The notes under the pieces were generated by a model that saw only the letters and a list, made by a program, of their open reading frames with translations, was not told where the DNA came from and searched no databases. The translations under genes were made by a program, and so were the position numbers. A stretch of DNA of 62,000 nt from contig CM022671.1 of assembly GCA_012295275.1 (NCBI GenBank), positions 19,046,956-19,108,955 on the forward strand, in the 5' to 3' direction. Positions within the stretch are counted from its first letter, which is position 1. Each line of letters opens with the position of its first letter. Shown here in pieces: positions 40,601 to 52,495 of the stretch. The DNA is from Chrysomallon squamiferum (lineage: Eukaryota; Mollusca; Gastropoda; Neomphalida; Peltospiridae).

Positions 40601-42918
40601 AAGGCATTTTCTTCTGTTTTACAATTTTCTGATTAATTATTAATTAAATAAATTAATCTTATTTCTTAAAAGACCTAAACAATAATAGCTCATTTTTGTT
40701 AAAAGAACAAAAAACAAAAAAACAGAAAAAAGAAAGATAGTGAATTTTTGAACTGTTACATACATTACCCCTGGATAAATACAAAACAACAACACTTAAT
40801 TATTTTTGACCCTGTTAATGTTGATCAATATTGATTTAGGGAACAGACCTAAATGATTGTGTTATGTGCAGGCAAATGCTTTATTTCACTAAATATAAAA
40901 GAATAATCAAATAGATGTGGAAGTTAATAAAAAACAGCAGTATGCTAATAATGATCATTTTTAAGAACTATAAACATGCAGTAGTATTATGTAATGAATA
41001 TAAAGTTAGTTAGCTTATTCAGTACCATTTTGATATTTATTTGTGCAAGAAATAATATGTATGTTTTTCAGACAGTAACTGTGAGCATTGAATTAGCATG
41101 TTTTCTTAGTAGCTTAATATGGACACCAGACTTTTAACCAGTTTTAAATCAATTGCCATATTTAATATCAAAAAATTAGGAACCTAAATCATCTATTTTA
41201 ATAGCATTGGTTTACAAAAAAAAAGAAATTATAAGCAAACACCCAACTTAGAGTCATGGCTAAAATTGATATCCAAGTGTAAAAAGTTCTTTTGCATTAT
41301 CAACATGTGCAAAACATCAAAACTACTGAAACCATAACGGCCATATATGACTTAATCATTTTTTTTTCAATATTTATGCAACTTTATACCATTAAGTTGA
41401 TTAGATAAAGAAAATTATAAACATTCAGGTTTTTCATTTGTTTTTGTCAATATTCTAGTTTTGATCTAGAAAATTTCAAATACTGAATTCAGATTTGTGG
41501 AATTGGATATAAGAGAAACTTGAAAACTGCTGTTTGGTTGTTATGGTTTATGGGAAGATACTGTCATATTATAAGACAGGAAGGGCATGACTACTTTGCT
41601 CCCTAGGCAAGGCCAACAACTTGTAGGCTCCAACAAATATTAAATTTTTATGTGATAACATTTTGATCCAATTTGATCTTAGTATAACAGTAAGGTTAGT
41701 GTTAAAAACAATAAACTGTTTATGGACGAGCAAATTAACTATCTATTGAACCAGTACATTTTACTTTTATTATATTTTTCTGTAAAATAAAAATTTGTAT
41801 AAACTGTGACCCTTAAAGGGCAGTTTTGCATCCTATGCGAGTGCCTAGATGGCCTTATACAGAGCCACTGGACTGAATTATTCACATTAAATTTCAATTA
41901 CAGAAATGAATAACACAGGAAATTGAACAGTTACATAGTTTATATGTGGATTTAAGACATATATTTGAAGGTATTTATAATAGTTACTAAGGCAGATAAT
42001 TAAGACCTAGAACGTTTCACTAAATCTACTGTATTGTTGATTTATTAAGGATTCTTTTTTTATTATTTTTTTAAAAACTTATAACAGATGTTTCTAAATT
42101 GTTTAGACTTATCAAATCACAGGATAGGTTCTTTTAAAGGTGCAGTCAAGATTTATTTAAACTTGTTGATGTTCTCGATCAGGGAAATGTTAATAAATCC
42201 TTTTAAATGTAAAAATTGTGAAAATAAAGAGAACCAACTAATTACATATATGTGTGTATGTGTGTGTGTGTGTGTGTGTGTGCCACACATATACACACAC
42301 ACACACACACTTATATTTATACAAATGTATCACTTTTTAAATATATTAATATTTCTAGTTTTTATACTGTAATATAAAAATGTCATAATTTCATACACAA
42401 AGTTAACTATATTTGGTATCTCACTCAAAAATTATATGTACACATCCAAGAGATGAAATTATCAAATCAGATTTATACATCATCACTACAAATTAAGCAC
42501 AACTGCTTATAACATCAACTAATTCATACTTATAAATAACATGATACTTACTTTGACATCGAAGACAATCTTTTGATAATCCCCATATGAAGTCACCACA
42601 TTTGTCACACCAAGTTGGGTTGGTTAACTGACATGGAATAAAATCATGTCCTTTTGCTTGTATCTGCCTCTGAAGGTGCAGTTGTGCCATTTCAATGTGC
42701 TCAGGATGGAGACAAGCATTGGTACAGCTAAAACTCGGAGCAGGTGAGCTGCTGGCTTCATCGAGTGTTCGAATGAATGGCATAATCCCTTGAATTACAT
42801 TTTTGTAATTCTGTCCTATATTAGCTTGTACTCTCACTAGTCGTTGCTTTAGTGCACCAAACATATCCGGGGAAGTATTATCACAAATGCCTGTTACTGA
42901 GTGGTTGGCCGCCATCAT
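27183..42918 (-). CDS. RASSF1/5-like protein, C1-domain isoform
   Basis: Ras-association/SARAH scaffold that binds Ras-type GTPases and MST/Hippo kinases. Exons (minus): 42918-42552, 32723-32440, 30293-30141, 29674-29481, 29072-28963, 28021-27903, 27362-27183. All phases agree, giving 468 aa. The C1 zinc finger is complete with H-x12-C-x2-C-x13-C-x2-C-x4-H-x2-C-x7-C spacing and is split by the first intron. A low-complexity Ser/Pro linker follows, then DETDSGYRSG, a RASSF1-like RA domain (FHGFLKVTLNLVRP, AFYMPRDTVKSIHVS, DHPRKFAMYEQ) and a C-terminal SARAH helix (WDGFSCVELMNFLKVLDREE). Closest to vertebrate RASSF1A/RASSF5. An invertebrate single-copy ancestor of RASSF1/3/5 is likely, so no exact symbol is given. 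The last exon is preceded by a pure T-run of about 28 as polypyrimidine tract. Confidence 0.92.
32724..36709 (-). other. RASSF intron
   Basis: Intron between either first exon and the 32723-32440 exon. It contains an (AT)n run at about 32839-32861 and (TG)n at about 33374-33410. No further coding exon was found. Confidence 0.5.
37683..38420 (-). promoter_or_regulatory. probable promoter of the RASSF long isoform
   Basis: Sequence just upstream of the alternative first exon is less AT-rich than its surroundings and contains a CRE-like GTGACGTGG near 38328-38336 (plus strand). No TATA box was identified. The small ORFs in it are not convincing as genes. Confidence 0.3.
42249..42310. repeat. 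(TG)n/(CA)n inverted microsatellite
   Basis: A TG-rich run followed after a two-base CC by CACA..., forming a near-perfect palindrome able to fold into a hairpin or cruciform. It lies in the first RASSF intron, about 240 bp downstream of the C1 exon. Confidence 0.8.
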
Positions 42919-45900
42919 GTCAAAGTTTCACAAGTTTACTTCCTTGATTCAGTATAATGGTTAAATTAACTGGGAAACTTTACTACCAGAAATCAACAAG
43001 TTATCTCTCTGTAGTTATCTTCTCTAAACTGTTGATCACTTGCTGTTGAATGAAAAATTGTAAGTTAAATGTAATTTTTTATATTAATTAAACTTTATAC
43101 TTTAAAGTATTTTGAAAAATAAATATAAATAAATAATATATCATTATATGCTTTTTCAATACTGCATTATTTAACAGTCTAACGAACTGCTAATAACTAG
43201 ATAGTCGGTAAACAATATCGTAACCATGATGTTACTTGTTAGTAAAATTGTAGTCACCAATAACTTGCGACTAAGATTTTAATTGGTTGAATTAGTTTTC
43301 AGCTAAATAAAATCAAAGTTTTAATGAAAACGTAATTGAAAACGTTATATTTACATTACAGTGTGTTTCCCGCCAATAACGGTATATATTAACGAGCAAC
43401 AATGCTAACATAAAAATGTCAACTCATAAAACTACAATCATGCCATGGTGTAAGTTGTAACGATACCGATGTCAACCGAACGTTATCCATGTTGATGCGA
43501 TTTATGCCTATATGAAACATATATTTTGGTTGATCAAAAGTTTAGTGCATGCACATTAGAGAGGTTTAAGTCTGATATTTAACTTAACTACTTTTGTTTA
43601 TATGCATGTTATTAAATTTATCCAATAAGACAAAGAACACGCAGGCAATGACTCACATTCTTAGAGCGGAAACAACCGGATGAATACGTATTTTTACTTC
43701 CGTTTAACAAACATTATGCATACAGTTTAGCGCCAAAAATGTTTAAATGTGGATGGGGGAGCTATAAAGGCCGTTTGATTATAACAAAATAATAATAATA
43801 GTTTTGATTGCGATCACGGAATTCCACGATTTTCTTAAATAATCGTTATACCTACAAAAAATGTTTTATTTTCTGTTGCTTTTATTATTATTATTATTAT
43901 TTGCTGAAACTAACCATAACTTGAAATATCAGTCGTGTTTAACCTTGAAAATTTGAGGACACTCGAAAGTGATAATTTTCACTATTGATAGATACTGTGC
44001 TACATAAAAACATAACGTTGTAGCATTAGGTCATTAATGTTTTCTACATATTCCAGTTTGAAGAATTAATTACCAAGGAAGGGTAACATGTTTAATAAAT
44101 TAGCCATGCCTGACAATAAAAAAAAAAAAAAAAATAAAATAAATAAATAAATTAAAAGTTTTATTTGTAAAATAATTTTGTATAGCCTTATCTTAATAAA
44201 GAATATAGTTAAAAATAACAGTAAAGTACGAAATTTAGTTTTTTAAATGGTTTAGGTTTTTAGTGATTTTTGGCCATTTCTTTCAGTACAGGTACCTTTC
44301 AAATAACCTTTTTTGGTGCTTGTGAATTTTATCAGACATTTTCTAAATTGTGAGAAGTACCTTTCCATATTAATCTCTTTAAACATTAAATTTCATCAGA
44401 CAGGTTTGCCCAGTTTTACTCAGATCCTAATTAAAACTTTGACATTAGCTTTATTTTTAAAATCAGTATGAAAGTTTTCTTATTGAAAATGTATCTTGTA
44501 CAAATTCGAAAAAATATTAGATTACATATCGTATAATAAATTGATGATTTACATATATTGTTTTACACCTGACTGCATCATTTCTGTACAAAATTACCCT
44601 TCTAATAAAAATGACAAAATAACACTGCAGCAGTTAATGAATTGTTATTTCTGCCTCTGAATCAACAGTCTTATTGTTCAAAAATGTATTAATGAAATTA
44701 AATATTTATCCATTATCCAATTATACCATTTTCAGATAAAACTTACCTCTTTTATAATAGTTTATAGGTATAGATTATAGGTTTAAGTTATAACAACTAA
44801 TTATTTTCAGAAAAAAAATATTTATTTCTAGACAAATAAAAACAAGAATAGATGTACATAAACAAAAAAAGTCTGAGGTATAATTAAGAACATATAGCCA
44901 TTTCTAAGATAGACAAAAAGAATAAATTTCCAGTAGGAAGATTTGGTTCATTTATTTTATGATTTAATCTAAACATTTATTAAAATCATGATGGAAAAGT
45001 TTACCTTCTATTTACAAAATATTTTTTAAGTATAAATCAAAACAATTTACCCATGCCATGCAGAAATAACTGTGTGGAAAAATAACCATGTACAAGACAA
45101 AAGTAGTTGGAAAAATATTTTCAACTAAATTTAAATCAATTTAGCTTTTGTTATGCTAGTGAAGGAAAAACAAAATCTTAGGAATTGGTGTAAAAATTTA
45201 ATCTGATATTACTTTAAAAAGAATACAAAAATCTACAATCTAACTCTATAAAGTAATTAAAATATGTATCAAATATAAATGGTATACCATGAAATCAAGT
45301 GAAGTTTTGATAGATGGAAATAGATGCAAGCAACTGTAAAATTCTACTAAAGCAAATGTTTTATATGACCACCAAAGTAGCAATGCTATTTCAATTTTTA
45401 GTTTACAAATAACGAGAAAATAGGACCAGAAAGAATAATGCAATGCTCACTTGGATTGTGACCATAAAAATAATAGTTAATTTAAAGCTCTGACACATGT
45501 ATTATTACATATCTAACTTTCTACCAGTGATATGTTTTAAAAACTAACATCTATTGACATTTGTGAGATGATCATATAGTGGTATCTCACTGTATTAAAA
45601 ACATCCACAACACCAAATGCATACATGAAATAAAATAAAAAGCTGCACAGTTGTGACACAAAACAGTAAGTCACCAGAAAGTCTGAGCTGGAGACCCTCA
45701 AAATAAATGATTTTGTGATTTTAAGCTGTAAAGATTTTATTATTCTGTCCAGCAAAGGTACAGACAGACAAAACACAAAAACACAACACATAAACACAGA
45801 ATATACATGTACACTTAAATTCTTTTAGGTCAAGCACTACTAATGCATGGAAATATCTTCCCGATGAATGCCTCTTGTATGACATTATATGTAAGTTGCA

Positions 45901-46915
45901 TGAAAATACCCAAAAGCATGTTAAAAACTACACAAAACTCTGACAAAAACTTCAAAACCTCAATAGTCAAAATTGCAAATAAATCTGTAACATTAATAAA
46001 CAAAAATAAATTTATTTTATTTTTGTATTTGTAACTGTAATAAGAATTCAAAAAATGTAATTGCAATTACTTTTCCAGATACAGAAATGCAGTTATTACA
46101 GGAGCCACATAATTATCCCCATTATAATCAGTATGGTTTATTCAAAAGAGAAATACTTTACAACAAATGTACAAGATTACAATATGCTCCCATGAAGCAG
46201 TTATGATTAATCATCTTGATTCTCAAAGCATTGCCACTATACTAACAAAATACCAACATGGGACAAAATACGTGATATTTTTCTGATGTCCAAATCATCC
46301 CTGAGAGTTTTTGTTTTTATTAAGTCACAGATCCTTAAAATGAGTTACATATCTCATGTTTTGGTACTTTCCAAATTAGCCAGGAAAAATAATAATAAAA
46401 AGAAATGAAAATAAAATGCCAATAACTCCCGAAGAGAAAAAATAAATTAGTAAATAAAAATGTTTACTTGGCCTTCTGTTGATTAATTATACAGGACACC
46501 AAACTGTGCTTGACCTACTAGAATTTCATAGAAAATATTGTACACTTATCTGCCTGTCCTTCAGTTGAAAATACTAAACAATAATTTCACTTATTTCAGA
46601 TAAAGTGTATCAGATTAGCTCAGTTTTCACAAAATAAAACTGCCTCTGTGAACAGGCATGTGGTTATTAAAACAAGAGTAGAACTAACAGTATCTCAACC
46701 TATCTAAAATGTCATTTTGTCAGTATTTTTTTTTTTTTTTTTTTGTGAAATATACTTTACTGTCTTGAATTTATATGTTACTTTTATGCTCAGGAATATG
46801 TTTAAATTCTTCTTCCAAAAATACTAAGAATCTAATCAGCCATCCAAGACATTTTTCTTTAACAGATGCTTTGTACATTCAGAGTCAAGTTTTCAGATAC
46901 TGATCAGCAGATAAT
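42919..46915. other. RASSF upstream region and HMGB 3' UTR
   Basis: About 4 kb between the RASSF C1 start codon and the HMGB stop, both on minus. The part next to RASSF (42919-43800) is the likely promoter. The part next to HMGB is probably its 3' UTR, with an unknown end. The ORFs of 60-90 codons here are AT-driven and unrecognised. Confidence 0.5.
43366..43374 (+). promoter_or_regulatory. E2F-like site upstream of the RASSF C1 promoter
   Basis: TTTCCCGCC, a canonical E2F-type sequence, immediately followed by a CCAAT (CCGCCAATAA). It lies about 450 bp upstream of the ATG at 42918. ETS-type ACTTCCG and CCGGAT sequences lie further up (near 43675-43705). Confidence 0.35.
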
Positions 46916-49790
46916 TTAGTCTTCATCTTCCTCCTCTTCCTCCTCATCTTCTTCATCTTCTTCTTCATCATTAACTACTTGTGGAGCTACAGCAGCTCCA
47001 TTTAAAGATTTTGCCATTTTTGCTCCGGGTGGTACACCACCAGTCTGCAGTTAGAAAAATATTTTATTATATCATTCATATCTCACAAATAATTCAAAAA
47101 GTTACCTGCAATTCATATTTAAGCTTTTCGGAGCAGGTCAACTATTCTAACACATTTATATGATATCTAAATCCCCCACTATATTATTTTTAGATGAAGG
47201 ATGAGAGAGAGAAGATATGTCAAACTTTAAAACATTATTAATTTTTTTAAATGCAAAGATATAGATTCCCTATGATATATTTGATTTGAAACAAATCCAA
47301 ATTTCTAGACAAATAATCTGACCCACCTTTCTATACTCTTCCATTGCAACTTCATATTTCTTGTGTTCTATTGCTGCCATCTCTACATATTTCTTCTTAT
47401 CGTTATCATTCATACCCCGCCATCTTTCTCCAGCTGCATTAAAAGTTATGAAGCAAAACCAATTAATAACATACACACACATATATATAAAGACATATTA
47501 CATTACAAACCAAATATTAAAGGTTTATTGTTAACTTTATGAAAAAATAATTAGCAGATGATAATATTACACTATGTCCAACAATAACAAAAGTAATATA
47601 AATATTAATATGTACACATAGACGCAAACACATACTCACCCAATGAAAGCATCTGTTTATGATCAACATTTTTTCCTTTCATCTCTATACGAAATTCAGC
47701 CAGGAAGCAAAAATATGAAGATGGTGGCTTTTTAGGTTTGTTAACATCCTTCACTTTCCCAGTGTATTCTTCCATCTGAAACAAAATAATAATTTTCCTG
47801 ATAATACAAAAATAAGCTAATGAAATACCTTCACCAGACAGATGTAATCCTGTTACATGATTTTTCAAAGGTACCTATAAACAGCCATGTTTCAGGTAAC
47901 TCTACCATATAATAAACTCAATAATACCAGTCAAGTTTAACCAAAGTGTTCAGTAATACCCCCACCCCTTTAAATGGTACCCAGGCAGATGCCAGTCTTG
48001 CAATACCTTAGGTATATCACTGTGTTTACCTCATCTTATAAACATTATCAAAAAACAAAAACAAAAAAAACCAACTAAGATTAGTTGTTTTGAAACTTAC
48101 TTCTCTTTGGTATCTCTCTTTATCTGTTTCAGCCTGTGCTAAGAATGGTTTTTTATCTTCATCAGTCAAAGCATTCCATTTGACAGAACATTCCTTAGTA
48201 AAATCACCAATCTAAAAGAAAAATTATTCTAACCATTTTGCAAAATACTTTTTTCTATTTTAATATTAACTTAGATGCAATGCAATACAAAATCTGATTG
48301 AAGACTTTAACCACAGAGTATTTTTGTTATACTAAACACATAATTCACCTCAGTATTACATAATTTACTTATTTTATGAATTTCATATTGCTTATTAAAT
48401 AATGAAAGAGGCCTATATAATATATAAATTTTTATAAAATAAAATTTTAAGGATAAAACCCAGAATTCAAAATATGTATCATAGAACAATGAGAATTCAA
48501 AAATGATTTTCTTCACTTTTTGAATGAAAATATATAACTCTGAATGCAAGATTTAGATGATCAATATTTATTACTAAAAGCAAACAATTTTACCTTTGCA
48601 GTGGCAGCTCCACTTTCTTTAGCCTTTTCACGACAATCATGGAGGAAATAAAAATAAGCAGAAGTTGACCGCTTTGGCTTATTGCTATCCTTAATTTTCC
48701 TCTTTTGTGGAGAACTATCTTTTCGTGGACGACCTAGAAGAACAATAGAAAATAATTATCTAGAACAAATTTTAGATATCATGTTTGTAACATTTATCTG
48801 AAAAGGCAACATTATCTGCTAGAAGTTCTTATCACAAGATGTATCTTTTCAATCACTGTTATCATAGTATTTAATACAGTTCCACTATGCTGAATACTGC
48901 ATGTTAATATGGATAAATAATACAAAAATAATTCTTTTTTATAACTGGCTACAACTGATTATCAAAACTCCTTTTAAACCTGGTATCATTTACCTCTTAT
49001 AATAGTATTAAATAATCCACAGACCATAAATAATTCAACATGTAAATAAAATAACATGAATTAGGATGAATAAAAACAATGCTAAGTAACTAAACAAAAC
49101 CAAATTACAATGTTTATTCTGGAATGTTTTGGAAAGGATTGTAATGCATTACAATTTAAGTGACCATAAGTAAAATTAAGAATGTTTAAACTGGCTTAAG
49201 TTCATAAGTGAAAGTATTATCAACAAAAAAACATTAACAGATCAATACTAAATATTTAAATGTACAAATGTCGTAAATTACTATACTGAAGCTCAGAATT
49301 TCCCCACGCTTGTTTTCTTATTATTCACTTTTCACTATGTACACAATAGACGCATGTCCAAAAAACAACGTTTTTGGAATATACATAACAGCTTTATAGC
49401 TTGGTATGATACGTAACATTTTGCGTATATCCAGAAATCGAATGTAAATCAAGTCTTATTACTACTAAACAAAGATGTTTACCACGCTAATTCCGTCTTT
49501 TTTCAAATTCTTTTTTACCATAGTTAAATTTTATTTCAAAATCGTTTAATAAAAATGGCTCTGGTATTATTTACTTCTTTTTAAATCTATAATACATTCA
49601 TAAACACTATTAATTATGAAACAAAATTCAAATTATTTTTCTTTCTTTCTTCTTTTTTTTTTTTTTTTTTTTTTTTCCATATCGTGCTAAAGGCCTGCTT
49701 TGTGTTTTGACATTAAAACATCGTTCTAAATTATCAAAAAAGATGTAAAGATACAGCAGAATATAATCGAATTTAAAATATTATACCCAT
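46916..49790 (-). CDS. HMGB-type high mobility group protein, two HMG boxes and acidic tail
   Basis: DNA-bending nuclear architectural protein. Exons (minus): 49790-49787 (ATG plus one base), 48733-48594, 48211-48101, 47775-47640, 47433-47327, 47044-46916. Phases agree, giving 208 aa, close to vertebrate HMGB1/2 (about 210). An N-terminal GRPRK resembles an AT-hook core. Box A (about 19-85) starts NKPKRSTSAYFYFLHDCREK. Box B (about 97-166) starts NKPKKPPSSYFCFLAEFRIE and ends EVAMEEYRK. The C-terminus is a run of about 17 Asp/Glu. The start exon is inferred: the next exon has no usable ATG before the box, and ATG G|GTATAA at 49790 gives MGRPRK, the N-terminus common in invertebrate HMGBs. An undetected upstream exon is the alternative. 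Confidence 0.92.
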
Positions 49791-49840
49791 TTCTTGAAGA
49801 TATATTTGGTACGCTGCAAACGGCTTTGAAATCTGTCTCT

Positions 49841-49845
49841 ATTGG
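49841..49845 (-). promoter_or_regulatory. CCAAT box, HMGB promoter
   Basis: CCAAT on the minus strand about 50 bp upstream of the inferred HMGB start codon. This suggests a short 5' UTR or a start of transcription very close to the ATG. Confidence 0.3.
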
Positions 49846-49911
49846 ACGTCTCTGATTGTACTGCAAGCTTTAATAATTTATGTAGGCCTAACAAAGGAAC
49901 AAAGATTTAGC

Positions 49912-49920
49912 TTTCGCGCC
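49912..49920 (+). promoter_or_regulatory. E2F-like site TTTCGCGCC, HMGB promoter
   Basis: Exact match to the E2F consensus core, one of very few CpG-rich words in this AT-rich stretch, about 120 bp upstream of the HMGB ATG. Confidence 0.5.
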
Positions 49921-50159
49921 ACAAGGGAAAGAACTCCAGCTTTACCTGCGAATAGCTTTTAAGGCCAATCTAATAAAATATTTGATTTAAAATTATTCTC
50001 ATTTACTGAGATTTTATAAATATAGACACTCTTGCAGTCAGAAATGTTCCTGATATATATTATTTTAAGATGGCTCAGTCAAGTTTACTTATGACTATAA
50101 GATTACAATTAGGCCTGATAATTATTCTGAATTTTGTTAGTTTGTAAGTTTTATTTAGT

Positions 50160-50171
50160 TTTGGCGCCAAA
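50160..50171. promoter_or_regulatory. palindromic E2F-like site TTTGGCGCCAAA
   Basis: A perfect 12-bp palindrome matching the E2F consensus on both strands, about 370 bp upstream of the HMGB ATG. It suggests cell-cycle control of HMGB. Confidence 0.45.
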
Positions 50172-50389
50172 TAAAATAAATATTTAAAACTAAAAATGCG
50201 ACATATTCTCTTCTATTTGTTTTTTTTAATAAAGCAAAAATAAATTATATAATAATTTTTCTTCTTCTTTTTATTATTTTTTTTATTTCGTACTGAGTAC
50301 ACTAAGATTTATCTGCGGATTTTTTGTTTTTTGTTTTTTTGTTTGTTTGTTTGTTTCTTTGTTTTCCTATATCATTAGTATATGGAGGA

Positions 50390-50795
50390 CATTGAGAATT
50401 CCGCGGTTATTTTGTACGAATGGGATGATACAGAGTTTCCCCGGTTTTTTTCTGTACGGAAGCACTGAGAGTTAACCGGGTTTTGGGGGGGTTGCTGTTT
50501 ATTCCTTGTACAGAGGACACTGAGGATTCCCCGTTTATTTTGTACGAAGGACTCAGAAATACCCGTGTTTTTCTGGAGAGCACTGACAGTTAACCGTTTT
50601 TTTTTTTTTTTTTTTCTTTACAGAGGAAATATCTTGTACAGATGAAACAGAGTTATCAGGGTTTTTCTGTATGGAGTCATACATGTAATTTTTTTTCTGT
50701 TGTATTACGGAGAGGACCGGCAGTTCCCCGGTTATTTTATACAAAGGATACAGAATTACCCGCGTTTCTTTTCTGTACGGAAGACTTTTTTCTTT
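50390..50795. repeat. degenerate minisatellite
   Basis: Repeated variants of a ~33 bp module, roughly TGTACGGAGGACACTGAGAATTCCCCGGTTATTT with 5' ends near 50413, 50452, 50509, 50537 and further ones to 50790. Typical words: TGTACGAAGGA, CTGTACGGAAG, ACAGAATTACCCGCG, ACTGAGGATTCCCCG. They are interrupted by T-runs. Alternate modules differ (CCCCGG versus ACCCG versus TTAACCG), so a ~65 bp higher-order unit is possible. Confidence 0.7.
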
Positions 50796-52358
50796 TAACA
50801 TGTCGAAATAAAGCGGAACGGGCTTTTTGAAGGAAACTGTAGTCTTAAGGTGAACTGTTTTCTTTTTCAAAAATATACATTTACCAATGCATTGCTGAGA
50901 AAGTTCAACCCCCTGGCGCATATTACAGTAAATAATCCAAACAAAATATTAGACAAAAGTTTTCGAAGGACATATCTGAGAAAATTTAATGGCCTAGATA
51001 TTTTACTTAAAATGATGAATAATTAAATATGTTCCCTGACCAGATCCGCGAGATGCCGATTTTGCCAAATACCTTCAGTGTTTAGTGCGGGGCCCACAGA
51101 TATGTTACTTTTTCTCTATATTAATCCGGCAATGTTCTGTAATTTTTAGTATCATATTAAAGTCTATTCATCTATCATATGATATGAGTGTACAGTTTTA
51201 AAGTAAAAATGAATCAAAATTTATTTATGTTTAGAAAAAAAAAAGGTGGTGAATAATAGGCCTAAACTACATTATTATTTTTTTTATATTTTGAGAAAAC
51301 TGTTTGGTTCGTGTGCTGAATAAAATATCTATAGTTAATTCGTCAGTTCCAAAGCGACTATATTTATATAACTGATATTTCGCTGTACTGTTTCGGATTT
51401 TGCTGGAAAATGCAATTTAAAAACAAAACAAAAACAAAAATCCAGACAAACAAAACACAAACCAATAAAACAACCTGGCTTCAAAAATGGGTTCTTCTTT
51501 CTCGATTATCAAGTCCATAAAATTAATTTGTAAACTTAAGTTTACAGAAAGCTAAGTAATTTTATTATCAAAACAACAACAATTAATTAAATAATTAATA
51601 AAAATAAAAAGTAAGTAAATATAGTTGTAAATTGTTAAGTTTTTGCACGTAAACAATCCCAAAATCACTACATTAATATTTCATTAATATAAATTCACTG
51701 TACATTAATAATCATGTTATAAAATGTCAATGATTATTAATTTTCTTTTAAGGTTTATATATATATATTTTTTTTTTTTCTATTTTTTATTTTAAGATAG
51801 ACCTAATTATAATAATACCTATTTTACATATTTTATAACAAGGTTGTATTCATATTTTCGACACGACTTTGAAATGTGAATGTTTTATAACATTATTTGT
51901 CACGTTTAGTTCATTGCATTTGTCCAAACTTTTGCATGGATATATTTACTAAAGATATTTGGTTAAAGGGTCTCCTTAAAATATCAATTATATTTACAAA
52001 AGGATCCATCTTTACCTCCAATAGAGGCAGTAGGCCTCTTAAAAATCAAAGTCTAAATGACTCCACTACTGCCTTGCATTAAGTTCATTTCTAAATCAGA
52101 CAAGGCGAAGCAAGAGCTAATTCAGATCCCCAAATCACATGCAGCCTAATTTCAGTTTATGGCCATTATCCAGAAGTAGCCACATACTCGTTCGCATTGG
52201 TTTGGTTGTTGTTGTAATTTTATTTAATTATTCTCGAAATTAGAGAAGCTCATTTTTATAATTATCTTATATGTTTCTACGTACGTATGTATGAATGTAT
52301 GCATAGAAGAGACAGAAAGACAGACATAGAAATAGACAGACACATATATATTTCTCTC

Positions 52359-52495
52359 TATATAGATATAGATAGATAGATAGACAGATAGATAGATAGG
52401 TAGGTAGGTAGATAGATATAATGACAGACAGACAGACAGATAGACAGATAAATAGATAGATAGACATACAGATAGATACACAGATATTTCGTTAT
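52359..52495. repeat. GATA/GACA/GGTA tetranucleotide microsatellite
   Basis: Mixed runs of GATA, GACA and GTAG/GGTA tetranucleotides, with related GACA/GAAA motifs from about 52310. ORFs read through it on the minus strand are repeat artefacts. Confidence 0.85.

Larger units (their letters stand above)
37683..42551 (-). other. RASSF intron between the two first exons
   Basis: AT-rich, with several A-runs. It contains a (TG)n-CC-(CA)n inverted microsatellite at 42249-42310. No coding exon seen. Confidence 0.5.

Noticed and set aside
50553-50921. 122-codon minus-strand ORF
   Set aside because: Runs through the degenerate minisatellite and an A-run (poly-Lys). Not protein-like.
52224-52481. 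Tyr/Leu/Ser-repeat ORFs on minus strand
   Set aside because: Products of the GATA/GACA microsatellite.
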